A DNA stretch of 64,000 nt from JAHJCW01 sp965369995 (GTDB lineage: Bacteria; Fidelibacterota; Marinisomatia; Marinisomatales; JAHJCW01), in contig CBDURO010000004.1 in the NCBI GenBank assembly GCA_965369995.1, forward strand, positions 11,746 through 75,745, given 5' to 3'. Of the stretch, positions 52,263 through 62,244 are shown one piece after another. The notes below the pieces were generated by a model. The model was not told the origin of the DNA. It saw only the letters and a list, made by a program, of their open reading frames with translations, and did no database searches. The first letter of the stretch is position 1. Each line of letters starts with the position of its first letter. The translations under genes and the position numbers were made by a program.

Positions 52263-54859
52263 TATTTATTAAGTTTTAATAGAGCTGCTCGAATATGAGT
52301 ATTAGCCTGATTTAATAACATACCTAATTGGCTATTGTCTCTCCCCCCTGTAGTTGCCATATGTGGTTTTCCTCCACCACCTGTTCCCAATTTATAACCA
52401 ATAGCACGCGCAAGATCGCCAGCATTAATACCTTCTTTAACTAAATCCTGTGTAACCAACACTAATATTGTTGGTTTTTTATCTCCTTTTATACCAAGAA
52501 CTCGAATTAGGGATTGTTCCTTTTTAATAAATTGATCACCTATAGTTTTTAATTCATTTATATTTTTAGCATTTGCTTCACTAATAATGTATTTGACTTT
52601 ACCAATTTTTGTTGGAATTGATTTTTGGTATAAATCTTTTATGACACTAGATTCCTTTAAACCTTTTTCAATAGTCTTAATTAGATCTTTCTGTTCTAAT
52701 ACAAATTTCTCAGCTCTTTCCACTAGTTCATCTTGAGAGCTACGAAGCACATATTGCATACTTGTTATAATATCACTTTGTTTTTGAATGTATTTAACTG
52801 CTTCTTTTCCAGTAATTGCAATAATTCTCCTCACACCTGCGGCAAGGGAAGATTCTTCAATAATCTTAAATAAACCAATATCACCGGTCTGATTAACATG
52901 TGTTCCGCCACACAATTCTTTGGAAAAATTGCCAATTGTTAACACTCGAACTTCATCACCGTATTTCTCACCAAAAAGTGCTTGTGCACCTTCTTTTTTA
53001 GCATCATCAAATGATTTAATTGTAGAAATTACATCAGTGTTCTTAATAATCTCATTATTAACAATCGTTTCTACTTGAGCAAGTTCTTTTGATGAAATTT
53101 TCTCGAAATGTGTTAAGTCAAAACGGAAGTTTTCGGGACCAACTGAAGAACCAGCTTGATGCACATGTTCTCCTAACACTTCTTTCAATGCTGCATGCAG
53201 TAAATGTGTTGCTGTGTGGTTTCTTCTGATAGCATCACGACGTTCTTTATCAATACTACATTTTACCTCATTATTCACTTTTGACTCGTCAAAATCACCT
53301 TCGCAAAAATGTATAATTCTATCATGTTCCTTTTGAGTATCAATTACATTCAAATCAATTCCGTCACCAATTATTGTTCCCGTATCACCTATTTGTCCAC
53401 CGGATTCAGCATAAAAAGGTGTTTTATCTAAAACAATTGCAATTCTATTATTAATTTTTGACCATCTTGTAATTTTTGAATTTGATTCCAAAGATTCATA
53501 ACCAACAAAATGTGAATCATCACCTTTTTGTACAATATTCCAATCTATTTTATCTGAACTAACTTTGAATCTTCCAGATGATTTTGCGCGCTTTTTTTGT
53601 TCTTTCATAGCTGCTAAAAATCCTTTTTCATCAACCTTTAAATTTTGTTCACGGGCGATTAATTCAGTAAGATCCAAGGGAAAACCATAAGTATCATATA
53701 ATTTAAATGCTTCGGCACCCGGGATTGTTTTACCTGATAAATTCTGCACAACTTTATCAAAATGATTTAACCCACGATCCAAAGTCTTATTAAATGATTT
53801 TTCTTCGGCTTTAATTACATTAACGATATGTGCATTTTTATCAATTATTTCAGGATACACAGAGCCAAGCATTTCGCCAACAGTATCAACTAATTTATAT
53901 ATAAACGGTTCAGTTTGATTAAGAATTCGTCCAAATCTTGAAGCACGACGTAAAATTCTACGAACTATGTATCCACGTCCTTCATTGGATGGCATCACGC
54001 CGTCAGCGATTGAGAAAGTCAGCATTCTAACGTGGTCTGCAATCACCTGATGAGGTACGGGATTCTTCTTATAACTGACTCCGGTGATCTTCTCAATTTG
54101 TTTTATTAATGGTTGGAAAAGATCAGTCTCATAGTTGCTTACTTTTCCTTGCATCGCTGAAACAATTCTTTCTAAACCTGCGCCTGTATCTATGTGTTTT
54201 TTCGGAAGATCTGTTAATTTACCTTTTTCATCTCGATTAAATTGAATAAATACTAAGTTCCATAATTCCCAATATTCATCTGTTACATTCACACCTTTTG
54301 CGGATTGCTTGGATAAATCTTTCCCAATATAATAATGTATTTCAGAACACGGACCGCACGGACCGGTTTCACCCATTTCCCAAAAATTTTCTTTTTTATC
54401 AAAACGTAATATTCTATCGTGATCAATATCGGTTTCCGATTTCCATAACTCAAAAGCTTCGTCATCGTCTTCGAACACAGTCGCCCAAAGGCGATTTTTA
54501 TCTAATCTCCAAACCTCTGTAAATAATTCCCAAGCCCATTTTATGGCTTCCACTTTGTAATAATCACCGAAAGACCAATTACCCAACATTTCGAAGAAAG
54601 TATGGTGATAATTATCTACTCCGACCTCTTCTAAATCATTGTGTTTTCCGCTAACTCGAATACATTTTTGACTGTTTACAACCCGATTATTTTTTGGTTC
54701 TTGCTCATTTAAAAATACCGGTTTGAACTGGTTCATTCCCGCATTAGTGAATAAAAGTGTAGGATCATCCAAAGGTGCAACAGATGAACTCCGCACAACT
54801 GAATGATTTTTATCCTTGAAAAAATTAATGAAAGATTGGCGTATATTGTTACTATTCAT
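52262..54859 (-). CDS. alaS: Alanine-tRNA ligase
   Basis: Class II aminoacyl-tRNA synthetase of 865 aa. The catalytic core has FRxxGMNQFKPVF-like FTNAGMNQFKPVFL and the DNYHTFFEMLGNWSFGDYYK region. The editing domain shows NHTATHLLHAAL and ELCGGTHV (zinc and editing site), and the C-terminal domain ends in GGGGKPHMATTGGRD. It charges tRNA-Ala; the tRNA-Ala(CGC) in this window carries its G3-U70 identity pair. Length is typical. Confidence 0.98.
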   Translation of the reverse strand: MNSNNIRQSFINFFKDKNHSVVRSSSVAPLDDPTLLFTNAGMNQFKPVFLNEQEPKNNRVVNSQKCIRVSGKHNDLEEVGVDNYHHTFFEMLGNWSFGDYYKVEAIKWAWELFTEVWRLDKNRLWATVFEDDDEAFELWKSETDIDHDRILRFDKKENFWEMGETGPCGPCSEIHYYIGKDLSKQSAKGVNVTDEYWELWNLVFIQFNRDEKGKLTDLPKKHIDTGAGLERIVSAMQGKVSNYETDLFQPLIKQIEKITGVSYKKNPVPHQVIADHVRMLTFSIADGVMPSNEGRGYIVRRILRRASRFGRILNQTEPFIYKLVDTVGEMLGSVYPEIIDKNAHIVNVIKAEEKSFNKTLDRGLNHFDKVVQNLSGKTIPGAEAFKLYDTYGFPLDLTELIAREQNLKVDEKGFLAAMKEQKKRAKSSGRFKVSSDKIDWNIVQKGDDSHFVGYESLESNSKITRWSKINNRIAIVLDKTPFYAESGGQIGDTGTIIGDGIDLNVIDTQKEHDRIIHFCEGDFDESKVNNEVKCSIDKERRDAIRRNHTATHLLHAALKEVLGEHVHQAGSSVGPENFRFDLTHFEKISSKELAQVETIVNNEIIKNTDVISTIKSFDDAKKEGAQALFGEKYGDEVRVLTIGNFSKELCGGTHVNQTGDIGLFKIIEESSLAAGVRRIIAITGKEAVKYIQKQSDIITSMQYVLRSSQDELVERAEKFVLEQKDLIKTIEKGLKESSVIKDLYQKSIPTKIGKVKYIISEANAKNINELKTIGDQFIKKEQSLIRVLGIKGDKKPTILVLVTQDLVKEGINAGDLARAIGYKLGTGGGGKPHMATTGGRDNSQLGMLLNQANTHIRAALLKLNK

Positions 54860-54940
54860 TTTTCAAATTAATAAGATTTTATGGATTGAAAAACAAATAT
54901 GTTGAAAGCGTTATTTTGAATTATAAAGATTTTCTAAACG

Positions 54941-56542
54941 TTAAAAACCAAAACTCGTTTCTAATAAAGACATATTGATGGATTCATCCTTATCTAAAAC
55001 ATCACCATCACCATTTTTATCTAAATAGGATCGTTTAAATGAATAATTTAGTATCATCCCCCATCCTATTTTAACTCCGACTGAAAAACCCATAATTGTA
55101 TTTTCGGTTGGCTCAAACTTAAATGGATTTAGCACATTTCTTTGTTGATAAAATGCCGATGCCGATTCAATACGACTCATTGGTTGTGTTAATTCAGCGG
55201 ATGCTAAAAAGCTTTTAAGCGTTTGATATTCAAATGATTCAATTTCCCTATTCCATTTTTGTCCAAACATACTTTGATAAGTTGCACCAATTAGAAAATA
55301 TTCATTGATATCAAAATCTACTCTGCCGTAAATACCGCGCATCTTTCCAAATTCACCAAGATAATCCGATTTAGGCGTGACCTTAATGGACGTAACTCCA
55401 TTTTCTGCTGAAGTAACAGTTGCACGCGTATGCTCATAAGCACGATCCCAATATTCAAATTCAAATTTGCCATCCGGTATTATACGATATTCAACCTGCC
55501 AGCTAAAAATACCAATGTGATTAAATACTCCTACTGGTGCAAAACCAAATTCCAACTCAACATTTTCACCAGTCTCAGGATCAATTGTCTCACCAATCAT
55601 TTTCGCAATTTGACTGTAAACTAATAAAGATGTTACCTTGTTCTGAATTATTGGAATTGAAAGATCAATCGCTATGGCGCTTATTGGCTTAGGATTATCA
55701 AGAATATTTAACGGCTCCGGTTTCAATTCTATATCAGTATCAGGTATTGTATTATAAAAAGTTGAATCTTTGTATCCCTCTGGTAAATTTAAAGAATCCC
55801 AAAAATCATGAATTGCTTCTAAATTATATACGTCTGGTTGTCCATCTCCATCTCTGTCAAATTCGTTCGGATCATCATCGGCTAAACCGTCATCATCAGA
55901 ATCAAGCCAATTTTTATCATCATATGGAAAACTATCCACGATATCCGGTCTTCCATCGTAATCACGATCTTGTAATCCAAGATATTGATTCTGATCGGTT
56001 ACAGCACTAATTCCAAGATGTAATCCAGTTGGTATGACACTGGAAACACGTCCTCCAACAACACTTGCATTTTCCTTAAAATTATTTACAAATGCTTGCA
56101 ATGAAACATATTTAGACTGAATCTTAGCATCTAATCCGATTTTTCTCTGCTGAGGATAATCGAAGGTATTCGAATATCTGTTGACTAATATACCATATCC
56201 TAAAGTTGTTCGCTCAAGAGCTCCGACTCTGATGTACAAAGGTTCATATCGGGTACCGTATTGGATGAAATATATTTTGTCTAAAATTGTATTTTTTATC
56301 GCTGTACCATTGGAAAAATCCCACTCATCCTGATGCAATTTGCCATTTTGGTCAATATACATAATAATGTCCAAACCAAATTTTATTTTCCATATATCAA
56401 TTGTAGGACGAAGTGCAAACTGTCCCCACACTTTATCATCAATTGTAGCGAGACCAAATACACCGCGCATAGAGAATGGACTTTGTGCCTGTAACCCAAA
56501 CACACAGAATAAGATAAGAATTAGTATACTGTTTTTCTTCAT
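54941..56542 (-). CDS. Outer-membrane barrel protein with calcium-loop repeats
   Basis: A 533-aa protein with a signal peptide (about residues 1-20, FGLQAQ). The flanks are amphipathic strands typical of an outer-membrane barrel (TLGYGILVNRYSNTFD, GVKIGWGMILNYSFKRSYL) ending in LLETSFGF. Residues about 192-240 hold thrombospondin-type-3-like repeats (DRDYDGRPDIVD, DSDDDGLADDDP, DRDGDGQPDVYN) that should bind Ca2+, presumably in a surface or periplasmic loop. The function is unknown. It has its own upstream region and diverges from the AMIN-like gene. Confidence 0.72.
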   Translation of the reverse strand: MKKNSILILILFCVFGLQAQSPFSMRGVFGLATIDDKVWGQFALRPTIDIWKIKFGLDIIMYIDQNGKLHQDEWDFSNGTAIKNTILDKIYFIQYGTRYEPLYIRVGALERTTLGYGILVNRYSNTFDYPQQRKIGLDAKIQSKYVSLQAFVNNFKENASVVGGRVSSVIPTGLHLGISAVTDQNQYLGLQDRDYDGRPDIVDSFPYDDKNWLDSDDDGLADDDPNEFDRDGDGQPDVYNLEAIHDFWDSLNLPEGYKDSTFYNTIPDTDIELKPEPLNILDNPKPISAIAIDLSIPIIQNKVTSLLVYSQIAKMIGETIDPETGENVELEFGFAPVGVFNHIGIFSWQVEYRIIPDGKFEFEYWDRAYEHTRATVTSAENGVTSIKVTPKSDYLGEFGKMRGIYGRVDFDINEYFLIGATYQSMFGQKWNREIESFEYQTLKSFLASAELTQPMSRIESASAFYQQRNVLNPFKFEPTENTIMGFSVGVKIGWGMILNYSFKRSYLDKNGDGDVLDKDESINMSLLETSFGF

Positions 56543-56731
56543 TGCATTAATTGTTTGTTGAATAAAAATACAACTTTTACAAATAAATATGAATTAGGAA
56601 ATATCATTTTTTATTTTAAGTGTATTTAAAAATAATTAGTAAAATCAATCTTTCTAATTGTTGATTTTATTAAAATCCCCTAAAATCTGACATCATCTGA
56701 AACAATTTGTCAATAGAACTGTAATTAGATT

Positions 56732-57421
56732 ATGAAAATTATTAATAAAAAAATCAATATTGCTATTATATGTTTAACGCTCAGCATTGTTTCCATTACT
56801 GCACAAACAAAATCTATAATAACACATTTAAACATTGAAAATAAAAAGAATGGCGCTTTTGTAAAAATATTTACCACTTCGCCTGTTGATCCAAAACATA
56901 TAACCGGGTGGACTGGTGACGACGGTTGGTTCTATATCACTATACTTGGTGCAATTGCCGATTCAGGGCGTGTTGTAAATTCAGAAATAAAATATCCTGT
57001 TTCTCAAATTCAAGTAGACAACGCGGAAGAGTCGGCTCAAATTGCATTAAAAGTAGATAAAACAATTGAAAATTTCGAATTTTATCAATCAAAATCACCA
57101 CCTGAAATATTAGTATCACTGCGGTTCCCGATTAATGAAATTGCAACTGTTTTGGAACAAGAACGAGAAAATATGGAATCTGTAGAATATGTTACTACTA
57201 TTGATGGTAAAATCGAAACCGATAGAGGAGTGCAAATACCTGATCAATATAAAAGAATCCGTGCTTCTCTGTATTTATCCGGAGCTTCGCTCACGATTGC
57301 AGGTGCAGCACTACAATCTAATAAATCCGAGAAATTCAGTTGGGAAATACCTGCTGGGTTAGCAATTATTGCCGGAACATTCATTTACGACAAATATTTT
57401 CATCAGTACGAAAAAGAATAA
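56732..57421 (+). CDS. Secreted protein with AMIN-like domain
   Basis: A 229-aa protein with a signal peptide (IAIICLTLSIVSITAQ). Residues 28-140 look like an AMIN-type beta sandwich (LNIENKKNGAFVKIFTTSPV, WFYITILGAIADSGRV, AQIALKVDKTIENFEFYQS, EILVSLRFP), a fold used by envelope secretion systems to bind peptidoglycan. The C-terminus has hydrophobic stretches (ASLTIAGAALQS, GLAIIAGTFIYDK) that may act as a membrane anchor. It is 16 bp upstream of the T9SS peptidase gene on the same strand. Confidence 0.65.
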   Translation: MKIINKKINIAIICLTLSIVSITAQTKSIITHLNIENKKNGAFVKIFTTSPVDPKHITGWTGDDGWFYITILGAIADSGRVVNSEIKYPVSQIQVDNAEESAQIALKVDKTIENFEFYQSKSPPEILVSLRFPINEIATVLEQERENMESVEYVTTIDGKIETDRGVQIPDQYKRIRASLYLSGASLTIAGAALQSNKSEKFSWEIPAGLAIIAGTFIYDKYFHQYEKE

Positions 57422-57437
57422 TTTATAATCTTTACAA

Positions 57438-59198
57438 TTGAAAAAGTTAAAAGTACTTTTTATATTTTTACTAGTTTTTACTACCCTAGTATTTGCTGAT
57501 AACCAATCGATAGCAATTAAATCAGCAAATATCGTAATTGATGTACTTGAGCAAAGAACTTTCTCAAGACATATCACTGCAAATTTAATAGAGATTGCTA
57601 GATATGGTCACCTCCTTCCGGAGGAAACTAAAAATAAACTTAAATCATTAGGATTCGATTTTTCGGGGAAATTGGTGATAATGCTAAGACCAGATCTTGA
57701 TTTTTACTATGATACAGACCAAGGCCATTTCCGAATTCACTATGACTTAACCGGAACCAATGCTGTCGATAACGCCGATTCAAATGGAGATTCAGTACCG
57801 GATTATATTGACACAATGGCTAGTGTTTTTGAAGAAGTCTATAATCATGAAATCTATGAACTCGGTTATACTATTCCACCTAGCGATGGAATGGAAGGTG
57901 GCTCAAGTGCCTATGACATCTATGTAAAAAGTACAAATGCCTATGGTTGGACAAATTATGGCGCACTGGTTGGTGATAACGTGAATTCTCCAAATATTAT
58001 CGAGAACAATGCCTATTTAAGTCATATGATTATAAGGAATAATTACATCGGGTTTCCGAATACTGAACTAGAAAATATCCAGGTTACAGCCGGACATGAA
58101 TTTTTTCACGCAATTCAGCTTGGTTATGACGGAGAGGAAGAAGTTTGGTTAATGGAAGCAACTGCCGTATGGATGGAAGAAGAGACTTATGACGATGTTA
58201 ATGACTGCTATCAATATATGATTCCATGGTTTGCAAAACCATACTTATCGTTAAATCGACCCCATGATCTACATCAGTATGGCTCATTTATATTATTCAA
58301 ATATATAGACGAGCATTTAGGTGGACGTAATCTCATTAGGAAAACTTGGGAGCAAAGCCGAACCTATGATAGTAATGATGGTGATTACAGTATTCAATCT
58401 ATTGATCTAGCACTTAAAGGACACAATCATACATTCAAAAAAGCGCTGAATAATATGGCAATAGCTAATCGAATATTATCTTCAAATAACAGTGCCGGAC
58501 AATATGCTTATGAGGAGGCGATTGGTTATCAAAATTACCGTGAATATTCATATTATGATACTCTTTCAATACAATTAGGTGTTTATGATTCACTTAATTT
58601 TTCTATGGGTGATGTGACAAATATTGAGAGTTACAACTTACAGCAATATGGCTCTCAATATATAAAAATAAATTCTGTTGATCCGGTAAAAATATCAATC
58701 AAAAAACCGGTGGGAGAAGATGGCTCAATTAATGATTTAACACTTCATACAATAGTAAAAACCATTTCAGGAAATTATGAAGTACAAACTAGTAATATAT
58801 TGAATATTGATCCCGGTTCAAATAATGATTGGATATATGCAGTAATCGTTGCTGATGGCAGCGAAGGATCAAATTATAATTATGCTTTATCTTTTACTGA
58901 TGGAACAAAAAACACTAATACAGAATTTACGATCACGCGTCAATTCCCGAATCCTTTCAACAATTCAATAACAATAAAATTGAAAGTTATTACTCCTCAA
59001 TATATCGACTTAGTAGTATATGATATGCTAGGAAGGAAAATAAATACAATCTTTTCCGGATATTTGTCAGACGGTAACTATGAGTATTTATGGAATGGTG
59101 TAAATACTCATAATGAAAAAGTTAGCTCAGGTGTTTATTATATCTCTGCGGTAAGTGATAATCGCCAAGAGTGGAAAAAGATAACTTTAATCAAATAG
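57438..59198 (+). CDS. Secreted HExxH metallopeptidase with T9SS-type C-terminal sorting domain
   Basis: A 586-aa protein with a signal peptide (residues 1-20, LVFA). The zinc motif HEFFH (220-224) with a downstream Glu in WLMEATAVWMEE (near 240) gives a gluzincin-like site, as in MXAN_6640-type peptidases. Residues about 105-125 carry a Ca-loop DSNGDSVPDYID. Residues about 497-586 are a type-A T9SS sorting domain (FNNSITIKLKV, VVYDMLGRKI, NGVNTHNEKVSSGVYYI). The TTG start is forced by an upstream stop. It needs a type IX secretion system, not encoded here. Confidence 0.85.
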   Translation: MKKLKVLFIFLLVFTTLVFADNQSIAIKSANIVIDVLEQRTFSRHITANLIEIARYGHLLPEETKNKLKSLGFDFSGKLVIMLRPDLDFYYDTDQGHFRIHYDLTGTNAVDNADSNGDSVPDYIDTMASVFEEVYNHEIYELGYTIPPSDGMEGGSSAYDIYVKSTNAYGWTNYGALVGDNVNSPNIIENNAYLSHMIIRNNYIGFPNTELENIQVTAGHEFFHAIQLGYDGEEEVWLMEATAVWMEEETYDDVNDCYQYMIPWFAKPYLSLNRPHDLHQYGSFILFKYIDEHLGGRNLIRKTWEQSRTYDSNDGDYSIQSIDLALKGHNHTFKKALNNMAIANRILSSNNSAGQYAYEEAIGYQNYREYSYYDTLSIQLGVYDSLNFSMGDVTNIESYNLQQYGSQYIKINSVDPVKISIKKPVGEDGSINDLTLHTIVKTISGNYEVQTSNILNIDPGSNNDWIYAVIVADGSEGSNYNYALSFTDGTKNTNTEFTITRQFPNPFNNSITIKLKVITPQYIDLVVYDMLGRKINTIFSGYLSDGNYEYLWNGVNTHNEKVSSGVYYISAVSDNRQEWKKITLIK

Positions 59199-59202
59199 AG
59201 GT

Positions 59203-59290
59203 GTCATTGCGAATCCCGATTTATCGGGTGAAGCAATCTCCTTATGTCATAAGATTGCTTCGTCGTTCGTTCCTCTCTTCTCGCAATGAC
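59203..59290. repeat. 88-bp imperfect palindromic intergenic repeat
   Basis: The ends GTCATTGCGA (59203-59212) and TCGCAATGAC (59281-59290) are exact inverted copies, and an inner pair GAAGCAATCT / AGATTGCTTC also pairs. It lies between the peptidase and glutaredoxin genes. The GTCATTGCGA...GAAGCAATCT type is familiar to me as a dispersed element of many bacterial genomes. Confidence 0.7.
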
Positions 59291-59297
59291 ATCAATA

Positions 59298-59531
59298 TTA
59301 TTTCAATTCCCCTTTTTGATCTAAAACTAATAAATTATCGTATCCGCCAATCGGTTTACCGTTTATAATAATTTGCGGAACAGTTCGTCCACCTGTCAAT
59401 TCTACTAATTTCTCCCGGCTCATTCCTTCATGTTCAATATTAATTTCTTCGTATTCAAAACCACGCCCCTTAAGTAATTGCTTGGCAGCGCTGCAATATG
59501 GACAAACTGTTATTGTGTAAATTTTAATCAT
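59298..59531 (-). CDS. grx: Glutaredoxin
   Basis: A 77-aa thiol-disulfide protein. The active site CPYC (Cys10, Cys13) is in TITVCPYCSAAKQLL, and the TVPQIIINGKPIGGYD segment provides the glutathione-binding cis-proline. Length and pattern match GrxC-type bacterial glutaredoxins. It probably works with glutathione or another low-molecular-weight thiol. It is a lone minus-strand gene divergent from thiI. Confidence 0.93.
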   Translation of the reverse strand: MIKIYTITVCPYCSAAKQLLKGRGFEYEEINIEHEGMSREKLVELTGGRTVPQIIINGKPIGGYDNLLVLDQKGELK

Positions 59532-59641
59532 CGTATCCCTTTTAATTTAAATTTTATAATAATTATAATTGAAAAGTTAACATCTTTTTCAATTGCTAAT
59601 TGTAAAGTGTATTACATTTTGAGTAATTTTTTTGTCACATC

Positions 59642-60826
59642 ATGCTTAGCAAATTACCAACTCATATTATTTGCCATTATTCTGAGATCGGATTGAAAGG
59701 TAAAAACCGATCTTTTTTTGAAAAAAAACTCAAGGACAATATCAAAAATGCGCTTGACGCCAACGCACCAAATTCCTTTGTTAATATTAAAAGATTACGC
59801 GGACGATTTTTAATAGAGTTAACAGAATCCGGACAAGAATCCACACAACAGATCAAGGAAATATTGATTAATATTTTTGGATTGGCTTATTTTGCATTCG
59901 CCTATGAGTCTGAATCGAATATAGATATAATTAAATCAGATTCATTGGAATTGATGAAAAGACTTGAGTTTAAAACATTTAGAGTAACAGCTCGACGTGT
60001 TGATTCAAGATTTCCTTATACATCACAAGAATTGAATGAAGATGTAGGCGAGGTAATCTTTGAGAAAATGAATAAAAGTGTAAATCTTAAATATCCTGAA
60101 GCAACCTGCTTTATTGACGTTTTGGATAAAGGTACTTTCCTATTTACTGAGAAGATACAATCAGCAAAGGGACTTCCTGTAGGAGTTAGCGGAACAGTGG
60201 TTGTGATGCTTTCCGGTGGGATTGATTCACCGGTGGCAGCATATTATGCAATGAAACGTGGTATGCGTGTAATATATGTTCATTTCCACTCGGTTCCTTT
60301 AGTATCAGAAGCGTCGGTGGAAAAGGTGCGTGATACGGTTGCAATACTTAAAAAATATCAACCAAAATCTAAGCTGTATTTAATGAAGTTTGCTCCGATC
60401 CAACAACAGATATTGGTTGATTGTTATGAAAAATTGCGAGTTATCCTGTATCGTCGATATATGATGAAAATTGCTGAAAAAGTAGCTGAGTTAGAAAACG
60501 CTAAAGCAATTTACACCGGCGAAGCACTCGGACAAGTAGCATCGCAAACTATTGAAAATATAACTATTGTTGAGGAATCGGTAAAATTACCAATCATGCG
60601 ACCATTAATCGGTTTCGATAAAATAGAGATTATTGCGAAAGCACTAGAAATTGGAACTTACGAAATTTCGATTCTCCCCCATGAAGATTGTTGCACCCTC
60701 TATGTTCCAAAACATCCCGCTACAAAAGCGCGGCTTATTGACGTTCAAAAAAACGAAGCAAGTCTTGATAGTGAATCATTAATTAACGACTCACTTGAAA
60801 CTGCTGAAATTGAGATAATCGAATAA
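59642..60826 (+). CDS. thiI: tRNA sulfurtransferase ThiI
   Basis: A 394-aa tRNA 4-thiouridine synthase. The N-terminal ferredoxin-like and THUMP domains (SEIGLKGKNRSFFEKKLKDN) bind tRNA; the PP-loop domain begins at MLSGGIDSPVAAYYAMKRG. Conserved EALGQVASQTIENI and HEDCCTLYVPKHPATKAR follow. The rhodanese domain of enteric ThiI is absent, as in many bacteria that use a separate sulfur donor. It is a lone plus-strand gene; palindromic repeats follow. Confidence 0.95.
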   Translation: MLSKLPTHIICHYSEIGLKGKNRSFFEKKLKDNIKNALDANAPNSFVNIKRLRGRFLIELTESGQESTQQIKEILINIFGLAYFAFAYESESNIDIIKSDSLELMKRLEFKTFRVTARRVDSRFPYTSQELNEDVGEVIFEKMNKSVNLKYPEATCFIDVLDKGTFLFTEKIQSAKGLPVGVSGTVVVMLSGGIDSPVAAYYAMKRGMRVIYVHFHSVPLVSEASVEKVRDTVAILKKYQPKSKLYLMKFAPIQQQILVDCYEKLRVILYRRYMMKIAEKVAELENAKAIYTGEALGQVASQTIENITIVEESVKLPIMRPLIGFDKIEIIAKALEIGTYEISILPHEDCCTLYVPKHPATKARLIDVQKNEASLDSESLINDSLETAEIEIIE

Positions 60827-60832
60827 ACTTAT

Positions 60833-60853
60833 CATTCCCGCATATGCGAGAAT
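60833..60853. repeat. Imperfect hairpin after thiI
   Basis: ATTCCCGC and GCGAGAAT arms pair as ATTC/GAAT and CGC/GCG around CATAT with one mismatch. It lies 7 bp after the thiI stop and could help end its transcript, or be a dispersed repeat. Confidence 0.35.
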
Positions 60854-60864
60854 ACCTTTTTAAA

Positions 60865-60892
60865 GTAGAGACAAGGCATGCCTTGTCTCTAC
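60865..60892. repeat. Perfect 28-bp palindrome
   Basis: GTAGAGACAAGGCA followed by TGCCTTGTCTCTAC reads the same on both strands. No T-run follows. Similar GTAGAGAC...GTCTCTAC palindromes are dispersed in many bacterial genomes as I recall. It lies between thiI and pntA. Confidence 0.7.
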
Positions 60893-61067
60893 CGCAAATT
60901 ATATTAAATGATTAACCTCCAACATATTTTATAATCTTAAATTAAAATATTCCATATTTCTTAATTATTATCAATGATTTTTACTAGTATATTATAGTAA
61001 TTTTATAAGCTAAATACGAAGTGATTTTTAGCAATATATTAAAAATATTTTAATCAAGGAGTACTTA

Positions 61068-62219
61068 ATGATTGTTGCGATACCAAAAGAGATTTTACCC
61101 GATGAAAACCGGGTAGCTGCAATTCCTGCGACAGTTAAGGAACTCGTTAAAAAAGGTATGGAAGTAATCGTTGAAGCCGGTGCCGGGGAAAAAGCATTTT
61201 TCTCAGATGAAAGCTATAAAGAAGCCGGAGCAACAATAGAAAAAGATACCAAATCATTATACGCTAAAGCTGATATGGTATTAAAAGTAAACCATCCTGT
61301 TTATAACGATGCCCTTAAAATGCACGAAGCGGAAATGCTAAAGGACGGATCTGCATTTGTCTCACTTATTCAAACTACAAGGGAAAAAGAAGCTGTAGAA
61401 AAACTTGTTAATAAAAAGATTACCGGTTTTTCAATGCACCTGATTCCTCGAACCACTCTAGCCCAAAAAATGGATGCCCTTAGCTCGCAAAGTAATATTG
61501 CCGGTTATAAAGCTGTTCTAATTGGCGCTGCTCATCTTGGCAAATACATGCCTCTGCTCATGACAGCTGCCGGTACAATTCCACCCGCTAAAGTATTGAT
61601 TCTTGGTGCAGGTGTTGCCGGTCTACAAGCTATTGCCACCGCAAAGCGATTGGGTGCTCAAGTAGAAGTTTTTGATGTGCGTCCTGACGTTAAGGAACAA
61701 GTGGAAAGTTTAGGAGCAAAATTTGTTGAAGTTGAATCTGATTCTGATGACGGTGTAGGTGAAGGCGGTTATGCAAAAAAGACATCAGATGACTATAAGA
61801 AAAAACAGCAAGTATTGATAAAAGAACACATCGGTAAATCTGATATCGTAATAACTACGGCTTTAATACCGGGACGTCCTGCACCACTTCTAATTCCAAA
61901 AGATATGGTTGAAGGAATGAAACCGGGCTCGGTGATAATTGATTTAGCGGCAGAAAACGGTGGCAATTGTGAATTAACGGAAGCAGGAAAAATTGTAGTA
62001 CACAATGATGTATTAGTGGACGGATCGTTGAATTTACCGGGTACAATGCCAATCCATGCCAGCCAATTATATGCTAAGAACATTACAAGTTTTGTAACCT
62101 ACATGTGTCCGGAAGGGAAATTAAATCTTGATATGGAAGATGAAATTATTTCCGGTGCAATGTTCACGCATAATGGCAAAATTGTTAACGAAATGACTAA
62201 AGAAGCCTTAAATAATTAA
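61068..62219 (+). CDS. pntA: NAD(P) transhydrogenase subunit alpha (dI domain)
   Basis: The NAD(H)-binding soluble subunit, 383 aa, of the membrane enzyme that couples proton inflow to NADH-to-NADP+ hydride transfer. Seen are the N-terminal IPKEILPDENRVAAIPATV, the RTTLAQKMDALSSQSNIAGYKAV segment and the Rossmann motif LILGAGVAGLQAIATAKRLGAQ with EVFDVRPDVKEQVESLGA. The membrane part is a separate gene, as in the three-gene type of Rhodospirillum. AAGGAG lies eight bases before the ATG. A repeat hairpin lies between it and pntA2. Confidence 0.96.
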   Translation: MIVAIPKEILPDENRVAAIPATVKELVKKGMEVIVEAGAGEKAFFSDESYKEAGATIEKDTKSLYAKADMVLKVNHPVYNDALKMHEAEMLKDGSAFVSLIQTTREKEAVEKLVNKKITGFSMHLIPRTTLAQKMDALSSQSNIAGYKAVLIGAAHLGKYMPLLMTAAGTIPPAKVLILGAGVAGLQAIATAKRLGAQVEVFDVRPDVKEQVESLGAKFVEVESDSDDGVGEGGYAKKTSDDYKKKQQVLIKEHIGKSDIVITTALIPGRPAPLLIPKDMVEGMKPGSVIIDLAAENGGNCELTEAGKIVVHNDVLVDGSLNLPGTMPIHASQLYAKNITSFVTYMCPEGKLNLDMEDEIISGAMFTHNGKIVNEMTKEALNN

Positions 62220-62244
62220 AGAATGAAAGAATTAATAATTAAAG

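Larger units (their letters stand above)
60827..61067. other. Intergenic region between thiI and pntA
   Basis: A 241-bp gap. It holds the two palindromes just listed. Its last 140 bases are strongly AT-rich and run into AAGGAG before pntA, so this is the likely promoter region of the transhydrogenase genes. No box is clear enough to mark. Confidence 0.4.
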
